The notes under the pieces are model-generated. The model was not told the origin of the DNA, did not search any database, and saw only the letters and a program-made list of their open reading frames with translations. A program made the translations under genes and the position numbers. Shown here in pieces: positions 34,422-44,919 of a stretch of DNA of 64,000 bases. Position 1 is the stretch's first letter; every line of letters starts with the position of its first letter. Origin of the DNA: Sulfurimonas sp. (GTDB lineage: Bacteria > Campylobacterota > Campylobacteria > Campylobacterales > Sulfurimonadaceae). The stretch spans positions 1,601,405 through 1,665,404 of the forward strand of contig NZ_CP093397.1 of NCBI RefSeq assembly GCF_029027585.1. The letters run 5' to 3'.

Positions 34422-34726
34422 TGGAAATAGGACTAAATCACTATCTTGTACTTTCTACAATTTTATTTTCTATTGGTTTAATAGGTGTAATGAGAAGAAA
34501 GAACCTTTTAATGCTGTTTTTCGCAATTGAGATATTACTAAACTCTGTAAATATTTCTTTTGCTGCGATTTCACACTATTACGGTGACTTAACTGGACAA
34601 ATGTTTGCATTTTTTGTAATCGCAATCGCTGCTAGTGAAGTTGCTGTTGGACTTGGTCTTTTAATTGTTTGGCATAAACGACATAATAATATTGACCTAG
34701 AATCAATGTCAACGATGAGAGGGTAG
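34418..34726 (+). CDS. nuoK: NADH-quinone oxidoreductase subunit K
   Basis: 102 residues, three helices, with the two buried acidic residues needed for proton transfer in the FFAIEILLNSVN and ASEVAVGLGLLI segments. The first two codons are both ATG (34418 and 34421), so the exact start is open. It overlaps nuoJ by four bases. Confidence 0.95.
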   Translation: MMEIGLNHYLVLSTILFSIGLIGVMRRKNLLMLFFAIEILLNSVNISFAAISHYYGDLTGQMFAFFVIAIAASEVAVGLGLLIVWHKRHNNIDLESMSTMRG

Positions 34727-34730
34727 ATAA

Positions 34731-36653
34731 ATGGAAATATTTTTATATATTGCACTATTTTCACCATTAGTAGGTTCTTTATTTGCTGCACTTTTTGCGG
34801 CATCTCCTAAAACAATAATAGCTGGAATTATTCCAAGTGCTTTGCTTGGAGTATCTTTTTTAAGCAGTACAGTACTTTTAGTTCATGTGCTCACAACAGG
34901 ACAGAGTGTTCATGTTGAGTTGATGACTTGGATGGAAACAGGAAATTTATATATTCCTTTTGGTTTTGTAGTTGACCAAGTGAGTGTTACAATGATGATG
35001 GTTGTTAGTTTAGTTTCAACTGTTGTGCATATTTATGCTATTGGCTATATGGACCATGATAAGTCTTTTAACAGATTTTTTGCTTGGTTATCAGCATTTG
35101 TTTTCTCAATGCTAATTCTTGTTATGAGTGATAACTTTGCAGGTCTTTTCATCGGTTGGGAAGGTGTTGGTCTTTGTTCTTGGGGACTTATTGGTTTTTG
35201 GTATCACAAAGAGAGTGCTACTTGGGCAGCTAATGAAGCTTTCATTATGAACCGTATAGCTGACCTTGGAATGTTAATCGGAATCTTTTTAGTTTACTGG
35301 AATACTGGAACACTTCAGTATGCAGAAGCTTTTGCTGCGATGCCTGCACTAGATAATGAAACGCTAACATGGATGGGTATTTTCTTATTTATCGGTGCTA
35401 TGGGTAAATCAGCACAATTTCCACTCCACACTTGGTTAGCAGATGCGATGGAAGGTCCTACTCCTGTTTCAGCTCTAATTCATGCTGCGACTATGGTTAC
35501 TGCAGGTGTTTACTTAGTAGTTCGTGCTAGTCCACTGTATGATTTAATTCCACATGTTGGACTTTTCATAGCTTCTCTTGGTGCATTTGTTGCAATCTTC
35601 GCAGCATCTATGGCTCTTGTAAATCGTGATATGAAAAAAATCATTGCTTACTCGACACTATCACAGTTAGGTTATATGTTTGCAGCAGCAGGTCTTGGAG
35701 CTTATTGGGTTGCACTATTTCACCTTATGGCTCACGCATTCTTTAAAGCACTTCTGTTTCTTGGTGCTGGTAATGTTATGCACGCGATGGATAATGAACT
35801 TGACCCATTTAAAATGGGTGGACTTAAAAAGACAATGAGAGGTACATTTATAATGATGACTCTCGCATCTATCGCATTAGCGGGAATCTTTCCATTTGCT
35901 GGGTTCTTTTCAAAAGATCTAATTCTTGAAGTTGCTTTTGTTGATAATCATTACATTATATATTCTGTATTGTTATTTACAGCAGGTCTAACAGCATTCT
36001 ATTCATTTAGATTAATCGCATTAATCTTTCATGGTGAAGAGAGATATAAACTCTTTGGTATTCATCCACATGAAGCATATAAGTTTATGTTAGTTGGAAT
36101 GAGTCCACTTTTACTACTTGCAATAATTGCAGGTTCATTTAAAATGACTTATTTTGAAATGGTTACAGCAGTTCTTCCTGCAACTGAGTACCATATTCAT
36201 AGTGCTTTAACATATTGGATAATGACTATTGGAACACAACTTTTCGTAGCTGCTGCAATTCTTTTTGCGTATAAAAAATATGCGCATAACAATATAAAAG
36301 TTCCAGATGGTACATCAGCCCTAGAGCAAACATTTATTTATACACTTTTGAGAAATCAATATTTTATACCTTATATATATGAAGAGTATTTAGTAAAACC
36401 ATATAGAGAATTATCAACAGTTCTTTGGAAACAAGTTGATCAAAAAATCGTTGATGCATCTGTTGATGGCGTAGCAAATATTTTTTATTCTGCTGGAGAA
36501 GGTACACGAGGAATGCAAAGTGGTAATCTTTCTACTATGCTTAAGTGGATGGTAGTAGGTCTTGTTGTCTTATTGTCACTAGCTGTAGTTTTTGCTTTTG
36601 CAGCAAGTCACCCTGAAGACATTAAGTTGCTTTTATCAGGTTTAGGAGTTTAA
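34731..36653 (+). CDS. nuoL: NADH-quinone oxidoreductase subunit L
   Basis: 640 residues, the largest antiporter-like subunit. Conserved blocks: LFIGWEGVGLCSWGLIGFWY (Glu of the proton channel), GAMGKSAQFPLHTWLADAM and TPVSALIHAATMVTAGVYL, and a long C-terminal lateral helix. Two further antiporter-like subunits, nuoM and nuoN, follow. Confidence 0.95.
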   Translation: MEIFLYIALFSPLVGSLFAALFAASPKTIIAGIIPSALLGVSFLSSTVLLVHVLTTGQSVHVELMTWMETGNLYIPFGFVVDQVSVTMMMVVSLVSTVVHIYAIGYMDHDKSFNRFFAWLSAFVFSMLILVMSDNFAGLFIGWEGVGLCSWGLIGFWYHKESATWAANEAFIMNRIADLGMLIGIFLVYWNTGTLQYAEAFAAMPALDNETLTWMGIFLFIGAMGKSAQFPLHTWLADAMEGPTPVSALIHAATMVTAGVYLVVRASPLYDLIPHVGLFIASLGAFVAIFAASMALVNRDMKKIIAYSTLSQLGYMFAAAGLGAYWVALFHLMAHAFFKALLFLGAGNVMHAMDNELDPFKMGGLKKTMRGTFIMMTLASIALAGIFPFAGFFSKDLILEVAFVDNHYIIYSVLLFTAGLTAFYSFRLIALIFHGEERYKLFGIHPHEAYKFMLVGMSPLLLLAIIAGSFKMTYFEMVTAVLPATEYHIHSALTYWIMTIGTQLFVAAAILFAYKKYAHNNIKVPDGTSALEQTFIYTLLRNQYFIPYIYEEYLVKPYRELSTVLWKQVDQKIVDASVDGVANIFYSAGEGTRGMQSGNLSTMLKWMVVGLVVLLSLAVVFAFAASHPEDIKLLLSGLGV

Positions 36654-36656
36654 TAG

Positions 36657-38210
36657 ATGTTAGATAATATTTTATCAATTTTAATTTTCTTTCCAGCGTT
36701 AGCAGGTATATTTGGTTTTGCAGTTGCAAAAGACAGTATGCGTGCATATGGTACAGCAGTTGCCTTTATAGAGTTTGTTCTTTCTTTAATCCTTTGGTTC
36801 TCTTTTGATCCAAGTGTTTCAGGAATGCAATTTATGGAGCATGCACCATTGGTTCCTGCTTTTGGAATTAACTATATTTTAGGTGTAGATGGCATCTCTT
36901 TATTTATTGTAGTTTTAGCAGCGTTCTTTACTTTTATAGGTATCGCATCTCTAAGCGATACTAAAAATGTAAAATATCTTATCATAACACTTTTGTTTTT
37001 ACAGATGACTATGGTTGGTGTTTTTTTCGCTCTAGATGCAATAGTGTTTTACCTATTTTGGGAATTTTCTCTTGTTCCAATGTTATATATCATTGGTGCA
37101 TGGGGTGGACCAAGAAGAATTTACGCTTCAGTTAAATTTTTCCTATACACTTTTACAGGTTCTTTAGTAATGCTTGTAGGTATGTTGTTTATGGCATATT
37201 TTTACTATCAAGCAACAGGTGTTTGGAGTTTTGCAATACTTGATTGGTATAGACTTATCTTGCCTGAAACTTTCCAACTTTGGTTGTTTGTTGCCTTTTT
37301 CTTTGGTTTTGCTATCAAAGTGCCTATGTTTCCATTTCACACTTGGTTACCATACGCTCACGGTCAAGCACCAACTATTGGTTCGGTAATACTTGCTGCT
37401 ATTTTACTGAAAATGGGTACATACGCATTTATCCGTTTTTCATTACCATTGTTCCCAGATGCATCTGTGTTCTTTATGTTCCCAATTGCCATACTTGCAA
37501 TCATTATGATTGTTTATACTGCTATGGTAGCCTATGCGCAAGAAGATATTAAACAAGTTGTTGCTTACTCTTCTGTTTCACATATGGGTGTTATTATCCT
37601 TGGTACTTTTGCATTAAATGTTGAAGGTATCTCAGGTTCAATCTTTTTAATGATTGCTCATGGTGTTGTATCGGGTGCTTTGTTCTTACTTGTTGGTGTT
37701 ATTTATGACAGAAGACATACTAAGATGATGAGAGATTTCGGTGGTTTAGCGCATGTTATGCCTAGATACGCAACTATCTTTGGAATTATGCTTATGGCAT
37801 CAGTTGGTCTTCCTCTGACTATAAACTTTGTTGGAGAGTTCTTAAGCCTTTTAGGTTTTTATCAACAGTCACATATCTTAACTCTTTTAGCAGGAATTGC
37901 TATTATTGTTGGTGCTATCTATATGTTAGCAGCTTATAAAAAGATGTTTTTTGGTGAAGTTACAAATGAGAAAAATAGAAATTTACCTGATGTAAACAAA
38001 AGAGAATTAATTGCTTTAATTCCTTTAGTGATTATCACTATTTGGTTAGGTATATATCCTAAACCAGTTTTAGGACCAATCAGTAACTCGGTAGAGTCTA
38101 TTGTTCAGCTTATGCATGATAAAGCTGTAACACCAGAAGCAAAAAGAAGAATACCTGATATAAAATCAGAGATAATAATTACGAAAACTTCAACTAAGGA
38201 GGTACACTAA
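36657..38210 (+). CDS. nuoM: NADH-quinone oxidoreductase subunit M
   Basis: 517 residues. Channel residues are visible in FYLFWEFSLVPMLYIIGAWG and FGFAIKVPMFPFHTWLPYAH, with AYSSVSHMG in a middle helix. The last base overlaps the nuoN start (TAATG). A proton-pumping membrane subunit. Confidence 0.95.
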   Translation: MLDNILSILIFFPALAGIFGFAVAKDSMRAYGTAVAFIEFVLSLILWFSFDPSVSGMQFMEHAPLVPAFGINYILGVDGISLFIVVLAAFFTFIGIASLSDTKNVKYLIITLLFLQMTMVGVFFALDAIVFYLFWEFSLVPMLYIIGAWGGPRRIYASVKFFLYTFTGSLVMLVGMLFMAYFYYQATGVWSFAILDWYRLILPETFQLWLFVAFFFGFAIKVPMFPFHTWLPYAHGQAPTIGSVILAAILLKMGTYAFIRFSLPLFPDASVFFMFPIAILAIIMIVYTAMVAYAQEDIKQVVAYSSVSHMGVIILGTFALNVEGISGSIFLMIAHGVVSGALFLLVGVIYDRRHTKMMRDFGGLAHVMPRYATIFGIMLMASVGLPLTINFVGEFLSLLGFYQQSHILTLLAGIAIIVGAIYMLAAYKKMFFGEVTNEKNRNLPDVNKRELIALIPLVIITIWLGIYPKPVLGPISNSVESIVQLMHDKAVTPEAKRRIPDIKSEIIITKTSTKEVH

Positions 38211-39718
38211 TGTTAGAACCAGTAAATGTATCATTAGAGTCATTAAATCTTATGACTCTCGCACCAATGCTTATACCGATTATTGGTGCTTTGTTAATCT
38301 TAGTTATAGACATATTTAAAGGTGGACTAGATAAAACATTATTCGTAATGATAAGTCTTTTATTCCTTTTAATTGATCTGGGAGCTATTTTAGAATCAGC
38401 TGGCATATTTAACACCGATGGAACTGTTATGGGTGTTTTTGATGTAATGCTTATAGATGGTTTGGCAATTATTTCTCAACTTATTATTGTTGGGGCATCT
38501 TTACTTTTTATTCCTTTAGCATTAACACATAAAAGATTTCATGAATTTTCTTATCCAGAATTTTTCGCACTTTTCTTGTTTATGTTAGGTGGCTTCCAGT
38601 TTATGGTAGCAACAGACAACCTAATCTTGATTTTTGTAGGTCTTGAAACTGCGTCTTTAGCACTTTACACGCTTATAGCGATGCACAACCGTGACAAGTC
38701 CTTTGAAGCGGCTGTTAAGTATTTTACAATGGGTGCTTTGGCTGCAGGTTTCTTTAGTTTTGGGTCTATGGTATTTTACGCGCTTACAGGCTCTATCGAA
38801 CTAAATCAAATTTCAGCTGTTTTAGCTGCTAATGGTTATGTTGATATTGGTTTTGTTCTTGTAGGAACAGTGTTCTTATTAGCTGCTTTAGGCTTTAAAC
38901 TTTCTCTTGTTCCATTTCATACTTGGGCACCTGATGTTTACGAAGGTGCAAGTGCTGCGATGGCAGGTTTTATGTCAATCGTTCCAAAAATTGCGGTATT
39001 TGTAGTTACTATGAGAATCTTTGAGTTTTTAATTCATAGTGGAGTTATTTGGTTAGAAGTTATACTTTATATTATTATTGTTATTACTATGACATTTGCA
39101 AATATTTGGGCATTGGTTCAAACTGATGTTAAAAGAATGTTGGCATATAGTTCAATCTCTCACGCTGGTTTTGTAATGGCAGCTATCTTAATAGGAACAA
39201 CACAATCAAATAGTGCCTTGTTTTTATACTGGATTTTATTTAGTTTTACTAACCTTGGTGCATTTAGTATGTTATGGATTTCTCGTCAAAAACATCTACC
39301 CGCTCATCAAAGTTCAGACCACAGTTTTAATAAGTTTGCAGGTATGATACAAACATCACCAATGGCAGCTATAATTATGGGACTATTTATGCTTTCATTA
39401 GCAGGTTTACCTCCATTTGCATTGTTTTGGGGTAAGATATATATGATTAGTTCAGCAGTAACTGGTGGTTATACAGTCTTAGCCCTTATTATGGCACTTA
39501 ACTCTGCGATAGCTGGATATTATTACTTAAAACTTATAGTGTTTATGTTTATGAAAGACCCAGTTATAAATAAAGATGGTAGTGTATTTGTTTCAAATGC
39601 AACTCTTCCTCTAAAAACTATTATTGGTTTTGCAGTAGTGGGAACTATATTTGCTTTTATTATAGTAAATCCAGTTCTAGAGTTTGTTACCGCACTTGTA
39701 TATAAAAGTGGGTATTAG
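38210..39718 (+). CDS. nuoN: NADH-quinone oxidoreductase subunit N
   Basis: 502 residues with the antiporter-like fold: LIFVGLETASLALYTLIAMH, GFKLSLVPFHTWAPDVYEGA and AYSSISHAGFVM. The last gene of the complex I operon. pflA follows after 35 bases. Confidence 0.95.
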   Translation: MLEPVNVSLESLNLMTLAPMLIPIIGALLILVIDIFKGGLDKTLFVMISLLFLLIDLGAILESAGIFNTDGTVMGVFDVMLIDGLAIISQLIIVGASLLFIPLALTHKRFHEFSYPEFFALFLFMLGGFQFMVATDNLILIFVGLETASLALYTLIAMHNRDKSFEAAVKYFTMGALAAGFFSFGSMVFYALTGSIELNQISAVLAANGYVDIGFVLVGTVFLLAALGFKLSLVPFHTWAPDVYEGASAAMAGFMSIVPKIAVFVVTMRIFEFLIHSGVIWLEVILYIIIVITMTFANIWALVQTDVKRMLAYSSISHAGFVMAAILIGTTQSNSALFLYWILFSFTNLGAFSMLWISRQKHLPAHQSSDHSFNKFAGMIQTSPMAAIIMGLFMLSLAGLPPFALFWGKIYMISSAVTGGYTVLALIMALNSAIAGYYYLKLIVFMFMKDPVINKDGSVFVSNATLPLKTIIGFAVVGTIFAFIIVNPVLEFVTALVYKSGY

Positions 39719-39753
39719 AATTTTATAAATTATGAAGAGATAAGGAAAAGAAT

Positions 39754-42126
39754 TTGTTTAAACTATTGTTTTCTTTACTCTTGTTTTTAAATCTATACGC
39801 ATCTACACTCTTTGCCCTTGATATAAGACTTCAAGGGGCTAAAGATAACTTCCAAAACTACTCAACACTTCATATAAAAGATGAAAATAAATTTTTATGC
39901 CAAGAGATAAAAAATGATTTTGATGAAGTTTCAAAAATTGTTTGTGCTTTTTCTAAATCTCCTTCTAAAAAATTTAAACCTTTACAAAATGATTTTTTTA
40001 ATATTCAGACCGAAATAAAGAAAAAAACTTTTTTTATCATTATTACTCCATACAAAAAAATAAAATTATTTCCTGTTGTGTTTGATTTAAGTAAAGATGA
40101 TGAAGTTTTTACAGCAAACGCAAAATTATCAAGCAGATGGATGATAATTGGGTATAACAAAAAAATTCCGTATTTACAAAAAGATGAGCCATCTGATATG
40201 GCAATAAATTTCCCATTTTTTCTTTCTAAAGATAAGTTGCCGTATGTTGGAAGTCTAGATATGAAAGGCAATCCGGTACATATAAAAAATGTTGGAGATG
40301 TGAGTGATTATCTAAAAATAAAACAATATTATAAAGAAAAAAAATATGAAATGTGTTTAGATGTTATAGAAGATGTTATGCTTGAATTTCCAACTTCTCT
40401 TTTTACAGCAGAATTTTTATATTACAAGATTAGGGTAAGTGCGAAACTTAAAAATGATGATAGTGTAATAGACTCTTCAAAAATTTATTTAAGAGAATAC
40501 TCTTCTGATGAAAATGTTGCAGAAGTTTTAGCACTTTCAGCTAGGTCGTATGCTTTAAATGGCTTAAACTCTCAAGCTGATTATTTTTTTGACAGACTTT
40601 TTAGTGAGCATAAAGACTCTCCTTATTCAAAATGGGGTTATATCTACAAAGGGGAAATGCTAGAAGATGGTGGTTCACAAACAAAGGCTATAGAGTACTA
40701 TAAAAAGGCCTTACATGAAACTGCTAGTTTAGAAATAGCAGCAACAGCAGCATATAAACTAGCACTTTACAACATAAGCAACGAACACAGCAAAGAAGCA
40801 AATAAATATATAGCAAAGATTGTAAAAGCAAAACCTGATTTATTTGCTTCTAAATATGAAAAATCATTAGATATGATAGAATTATTTACAGATGCCGGTG
40901 AGTATTTTAGTGCGGCATCTATTGCTCAAGCTTTAGTAGATTCACTTGATATAAATGATGATTATTATGAAAGTTTACTTAAAAATGTAGCTATTTGGTT
41001 GGCAAAAACCCCTAAAAAACAAGAAGCTTTAGTAGCAGTTAATAAATACTTTGAAATATTTCCAGATGGTTTATATGATAATGAGGTACAAGTTGCAAAA
41101 GATTCTTTATTTTTTGATGAGAGTGATGCAAATGTAACTACTAAGATTAGTGATTATAATTCTTTGATTGTTACTTACGCTAATGATAGTATAGGAAATA
41201 GAGCTATTTATGAAAAAGCAAAACTTATGTGTGAAAATGAGATGTATGATGATGTTTTAGAATTTAAAGACTCTTTACTTAACCTAGATGTTACTACATA
41301 TCCTGATACAAAAAATATACTCAACGACGCTGCTTTAGGTGCAATGAAACATGCCTTACAAACAACAAAATGTGAAAAAGTTTTAAGTATAGCAAGTCAA
41401 TATTCCATCTCTTTATCTGATAAGTGGGACGATGGCATCTATGAATGTGCTATGAAAGGTGCGGACTTTTTACTTGCAAAAAAAATAACAAGTAAAAATT
41501 TAAAATCAAAAAATATAGAAGTTAGAAAAAAATGGCTTTATCGTTACATAAAAGTTGATTTTGCTACTGGAAGTTATAGTGATGTTGTTAAAGCCTCTCA
41601 AGAGCTACTGCTTCTCATAAAAGATGATAAAGATTCAAAATATAAAGATGTTTATAGAATTGTATTTGATACTTATCAGCGACTTGAAAAAAGCGAAAAA
41701 ATGATAAAAGCGATAGTTAAAGTACAAAAAGTATTTGGTAAAAGTTATAAAGATATCGAGAGATATATAGCCGTTATGAGTGTCGGTTCTCAGAAAAATG
41801 ATGATAATATAGTAATGCAATACGCACAAGAAGTTATGAGTATACAAAAAGCATCTGAGTCTTATGCTCAAAGCCCATTTGTTGAGTTTACGCTTTATCA
41901 AACTTACACAAATAAAGAAGATTATAACAGAGCCTTAGAGGTTATAAAATCATTAAACAGTTTGAAATTAAGTAAAAATGATAGAGCAAGACAAAAGTAT
42001 CTGCTTGGAACTGTTAATGAAAAACTATGGAGAGGTGAAGAAGCTCAAATTGCTTATCAAGAAGCCATAGATGCTGATCCAAACTCAGCATGGGCAAAAC
42101 TAGCCGAAGGTGCTAAGGAAAATTAG
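39754..42126 (+). CDS. pflA: Flagellar motor TPR protein PflA (paralysed flagella)
   Basis: 790 residues from a TTG start with AAGGAAAAG upstream. A signal peptide (about 1-22) is followed by an N-terminal beta-rich domain and then helical repeats (for example SKWGYIYKGEMLEDGGS and KAIEYYKKALHET, and at the end EAQIAYQEAIDADPNS), i.e. TPR-like units from about residue 185 on. PflA of Campylobacter/Helicobacter is about this size, lies directly after nuoN, and forms part of the disc structure that widens the flagellar motor. The synteny and size support the call; no C-terminal anchor is seen. Confidence 0.8.
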   Translation: MFKLLFSLLLFLNLYASTLFALDIRLQGAKDNFQNYSTLHIKDENKFLCQEIKNDFDEVSKIVCAFSKSPSKKFKPLQNDFFNIQTEIKKKTFFIIITPYKKIKLFPVVFDLSKDDEVFTANAKLSSRWMIIGYNKKIPYLQKDEPSDMAINFPFFLSKDKLPYVGSLDMKGNPVHIKNVGDVSDYLKIKQYYKEKKYEMCLDVIEDVMLEFPTSLFTAEFLYYKIRVSAKLKNDDSVIDSSKIYLREYSSDENVAEVLALSARSYALNGLNSQADYFFDRLFSEHKDSPYSKWGYIYKGEMLEDGGSQTKAIEYYKKALHETASLEIAATAAYKLALYNISNEHSKEANKYIAKIVKAKPDLFASKYEKSLDMIELFTDAGEYFSAASIAQALVDSLDINDDYYESLLKNVAIWLAKTPKKQEALVAVNKYFEIFPDGLYDNEVQVAKDSLFFDESDANVTTKISDYNSLIVTYANDSIGNRAIYEKAKLMCENEMYDDVLEFKDSLLNLDVTTYPDTKNILNDAALGAMKHALQTTKCEKVLSIASQYSISLSDKWDDGIYECAMKGADFLLAKKITSKNLKSKNIEVRKKWLYRYIKVDFATGSYSDVVKASQELLLLIKDDKDSKYKDVYRIVFDTYQRLEKSEKMIKAIVKVQKVFGKSYKDIERYIAVMSVGSQKNDDNIVMQYAQEVMSIQKASESYAQSPFVEFTLYQTYTNKEDYNRALEVIKSLNSLKLSKNDRARQKYLLGTVNEKLWRGEEAQIAYQEAIDADPNSAWAKLAEGAKEN

Positions 42127-42557
42127 TCTAAACTTTTAAAAAAATTATTAAATTTTAAGACAATTTTTTTATCATTCGTAATATATAAAACCTCATAATT
42201 TTCTTTAAAACTTTTTTTAGTCCAGTTTGGGCTTCCAAAAACAACTATTTTTTTATCAAAAATAGCTAGTTTAGTATGAAGCTTTTTGTCTAACTTTTTT
42301 GCCTCTATATTTTTAAAGTCAACAGTTTTTTTATCATAATAGATATTGATTTTAACTCCTCTCTTATGAGCTTTATTTAAAAGTTTAGCAAATTTTTTAT
42401 ATCCAAAATTATACATAGCTATATTAATGGAATTGTTAGAATTTTTGATTAATTTTTCTATATGTTTTATAGCCTTTTGCCCATCTTTTGGGAAAAAATA
42501 AAGAGTGTTTTGTGCATATAAATTGATAGATAATAGTAGTATTAAAAATAGTTTCAT
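42123..42557 (-). CDS. Phospholipase D-like nuclease, exported
   Basis: 144 residues with a signal peptide (MKLFLILLLSINLYAQ). One HKD motif, HTKLAIFDKKIVVFGSPNW, so a dimer would form the two-HKD active site, as in the Nuc endonucleases of the PLD superfamily. Length fits Nuc-like proteins (about 150). The end overlaps the pflA stop by four bases (convergent), and the start overlaps the miaA stop by four bases (ATGA), so it is cotranscribed with miaA. Confidence 0.85.
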   Translation of the reverse strand: MKLFLILLLSINLYAQNTLYFFPKDGQKAIKHIEKLIKNSNNSINIAMYNFGYKKFAKLLNKAHKRGVKINIYYDKKTVDFKNIEAKKLDKKLHTKLAIFDKKIVVFGSPNWTKKSFKENYEVLYITNDKKIVLKFNNFFKSLD

Positions 42558-43447
42558 GTAAGTAGTTTTTCCAGTTCTTTAAGTGAGTCTGATGTTATAT
42601 TTTCAAACTGAGTACGGTTAAAGGTATCTTGTCTTTTTGCAAGTTGTGCTGTATGAGTTGAGATGTTTTGAATCATCTCATCTTTTGATGTGTAACCGTC
42701 TAAATATTGTAAAACTTCTACTATACCGATAGCTCCCATAGAATTTGGGAGTCTTGTATATTTCTTCTCTAAGAGGCAAACTTCATCTATCAGACCAAGA
42801 CGAAGCATCTGCTTAGTTCTTTTTGCTATGCGCTGTCTTAAAATATCTCTTTTAACTTCAATATTGTAAATATCTAAATTTTGGATGATTGGTTTTGGTG
42901 GATTCTTTTTAAACCATTCACTTGCACAGATGCCAGAAGCTTCATAAATAAGTAAAGCTTTTTCAATTCTGTACGCATCTGAGCAGTTTATATTTGACAT
43001 ATATAAAGGGTCTATTTTTAATAAGTCATCATAAGTTTTTTGAAGATTTTTTAGTTTGAATGTTACTTTTTCTTTAACTTTTTTATTCATATGAGGAAGA
43101 ATTGAAAGTCCATTTAAAAGTGATTTCAAATAAAAAGATGTTCCACCAACGATGATAAGGTTTTTTTTATTTTTTTCGCAGAGTTCTTTAACCTCTTTAT
43201 AAATATCTATAAGTATGTCAACCCCAAAATGCTCATTTGGATTTAGAACATCTATACCAAAGTGTTTTATGCCTTGCATCTCTACTTTTGATGGTTTTGC
43301 AGAAACTATATCTATCTCTTTGTAGATGCTAAGAGAATCTATGGAAAGTATATAAGCATCTATACTTTTTGCAGTTTTTATAGCTAAATCTGTCTTTCCA
43401 GATGCTGTTGGTCCTATGATTGCAAGTTGCTTTATCTCTTTATTCAT
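42554..43447 (-). CDS. miaA: tRNA dimethylallyltransferase
   Basis: 297 residues from ATG 43447 (MNKEIKQLAIIGPTASGKTDL); an ATG at 43465 would add six residues. P-loop GPTASGKT (about 12-19), SIDSLSIYKEIDI, SAKPS, the VGGTSFYLKSLLNG block and the C-terminal RQ/TFNRTQF end. It transfers an isoprenyl group to A37 of tRNAs reading UNN codons. No strong ribosome site is seen before either ATG. Confidence 0.95.
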   Translation of the reverse strand: MNKEIKQLAIIGPTASGKTDLAIKTAKSIDAYILSIDSLSIYKEIDIVSAKPSKVEMQGIKHFGIDVLNPNEHFGVDILIDIYKEVKELCEKNKKNLIIVGGTSFYLKSLLNGLSILPHMNKKVKEKVTFKLKNLQKTYDDLLKIDPLYMSNINCSDAYRIEKALLIYEASGICASEWFKKNPPKPIIQNLDIYNIEVKRDILRQRIAKRTKQMLRLGLIDEVCLLEKKYTRLPNSMGAIGIVEVLQYLDGYTSKDEMIQNISTHTAQLAKRQDTFNRTQFENITSDSLKELEKLLT

Positions 43448-43501
43448 GATGAAACTATAGCACATTATTAAATTATAGATTTACATATCACTTAAATATG
43501 C

Positions 43502-43507
43502 TATAAT
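43502..43507 (+). promoter_or_regulatory. Candidate -10 box of the AAA/DUF4143 gene
   Basis: TGCTATAATAAAG (TATAAT at 43502-43507) lies 45 bases before the ATG at 43552, which has a GGAATATA ribosome region. miaA diverges to the left. Confidence 0.45.
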
Positions 43508-43551
43508 AAAGAAGTACACTTACTAATAAATAGCATATATAGGAATATATA

Positions 43552-44818
43552 ATGAAAAATATACTCATTGAACAGAATTATCATTGGAATGGAGTAAAAG
43601 AGACATCTATAAAAAGAGAAAAATTACAAACACTTATAGAGTATCTACCTTTAAAACAGATTATTACAATTACTGGAATTCGTAGATGTGGTAAGAGTAC
43701 TTTAGCTAGATTAGCTATAGATTATCTTATCAACGATGGAGTTGAGCCTAAAAATATACTTTTTGTAAATTTAGAACAGCCATATTTTTTAGAACATAGG
43801 CATAATGCAGACTACTTAAATACTATCTATGAAGAGTATATTAAGTTTATAAATCCTAAAGGTAAAATTTATATATTTTTAGATGAGATTCAATTTTTTG
43901 AGAACTGGCAAGTTTACATAAAGAGTAAGTATGAAAGTAGCGATATAAAGTTCATAATTACTGGTTCAAACTCTTCTATGTTATCAAATGATTTAAACAC
44001 ACTTTTGAGTGGAAGAAGTTTAAATATACATCTTGATACATTTACTTTTAAAGAATTTTTAGATTATAAAGAGATTGATTGTAGTAGTGAATATGCTCAA
44101 GTTAAAAATAAAATAGATATTAAAAGAGCTATGGATGAGTATATCAAATGGGGTGGTTTTTTTGAAGTTTTTGAAATTGAAAATGAGACAATAAAAAAAG
44201 AGATACTCATTAGTTATGCAAAAAATATTTTATATCAAGATATAGTTCCAAGATATAAGATACGAAACTCTGAGGTATTAGAGAGGCTCTTTTTTCTATC
44301 TTTTATCAAATATCACAGGTATTTTAAACTATACAACATTGGCAAAAACTTTTAACATTAGTGATAAAAGTATAAAAGAGTATATAAATTACTTTGAAGA
44401 TGTTTTTTTACTAAAGAGGATAGATAAATTTCATAACAAACAAAAAGAGAAGATAAAATCTACAAAAAAGATTTACGCACTTGATAATGGCTTTTTACAA
44501 ATAGCACCAAAACACTCTAAAAATCTAGGTGCTTCAATAGAAAATTTAGTTTTTATGACACTTAATCAAAAAGATAAACAAGTAAGTTATCTAAAAGACA
44601 CTTATGAGATAGATTTTTTTACTAAAGGAGTTTTAACACAAGTCTCTTATGATATAAGTGATGATAAAACAAAAAAAAGGGAACTAAATGCATTTAAGCA
44701 TTTCAAAAAAAATGATAAAGAGAAATTTCAACTCATTACTTACGATACCGATGAAACAATTGATAATGTGAAAGTAGTTAGTATTGATAAATATTTATTA
44801 ACTTTACATGCTAACTAG
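43552..44818 (+). pseudogene. AAA ATPase with DUF4143 domain, frameshifted
   Basis: An AAA+/DUF4143-type ATPase of about 420 residues split in two frames. The first half has Walker A GIRRCGKST and Walker B YIFLDEIQFFENW and DUF4143-type GSNSSMLSNDLNTLLSGR. After LERLFF the frame must shift: removing one T from the T6 run at 44290-44295 gives YLLSNITGILNYTTLAKTFNIS and joins the second half, which ends in the nuclease-like DUF4143 core (SYLKDTYEIDFFTKG). Otherwise the protein stops after residue 267. Proteins of this type are common in mobile and defence-like loci; their role is unclear. Frameshift or sequencing error, not decided. Confidence 0.7.
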
Positions 44819-44915
44819 TGATAATCCAACAGGTGTAGTTATGTCTGGCTCTACAGAATTATTAAATCTTAAATCAACTTTAGATAAAATAACACACAAT
44901 AATATTTTAAGGTAA
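44808..44915 (+). CDS. Short ORF, 35 aa, after the DUF4143 gene
   Basis: ATG at 44808 overlaps the end of the DUF4143 gene by 11 bases in another frame; it codes for MLTSDNPTGVVMSGSTELLN and 15 more residues. No ribosome site stands out and no homology can be named. Probably a chance frame or remnant. Confidence 0.2.
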   Translation: MLTSDNPTGVVMSGSTELLNLKSTLDKITHNNILR

Positions 44916-44919
44916 TTAG

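Noticed and set aside
43552..44355. Two separate genes (ATPase and small protein)
   Set aside because: One T removed from the T6 run rejoins a single DUF4143 protein, with the second half continuing the domain.
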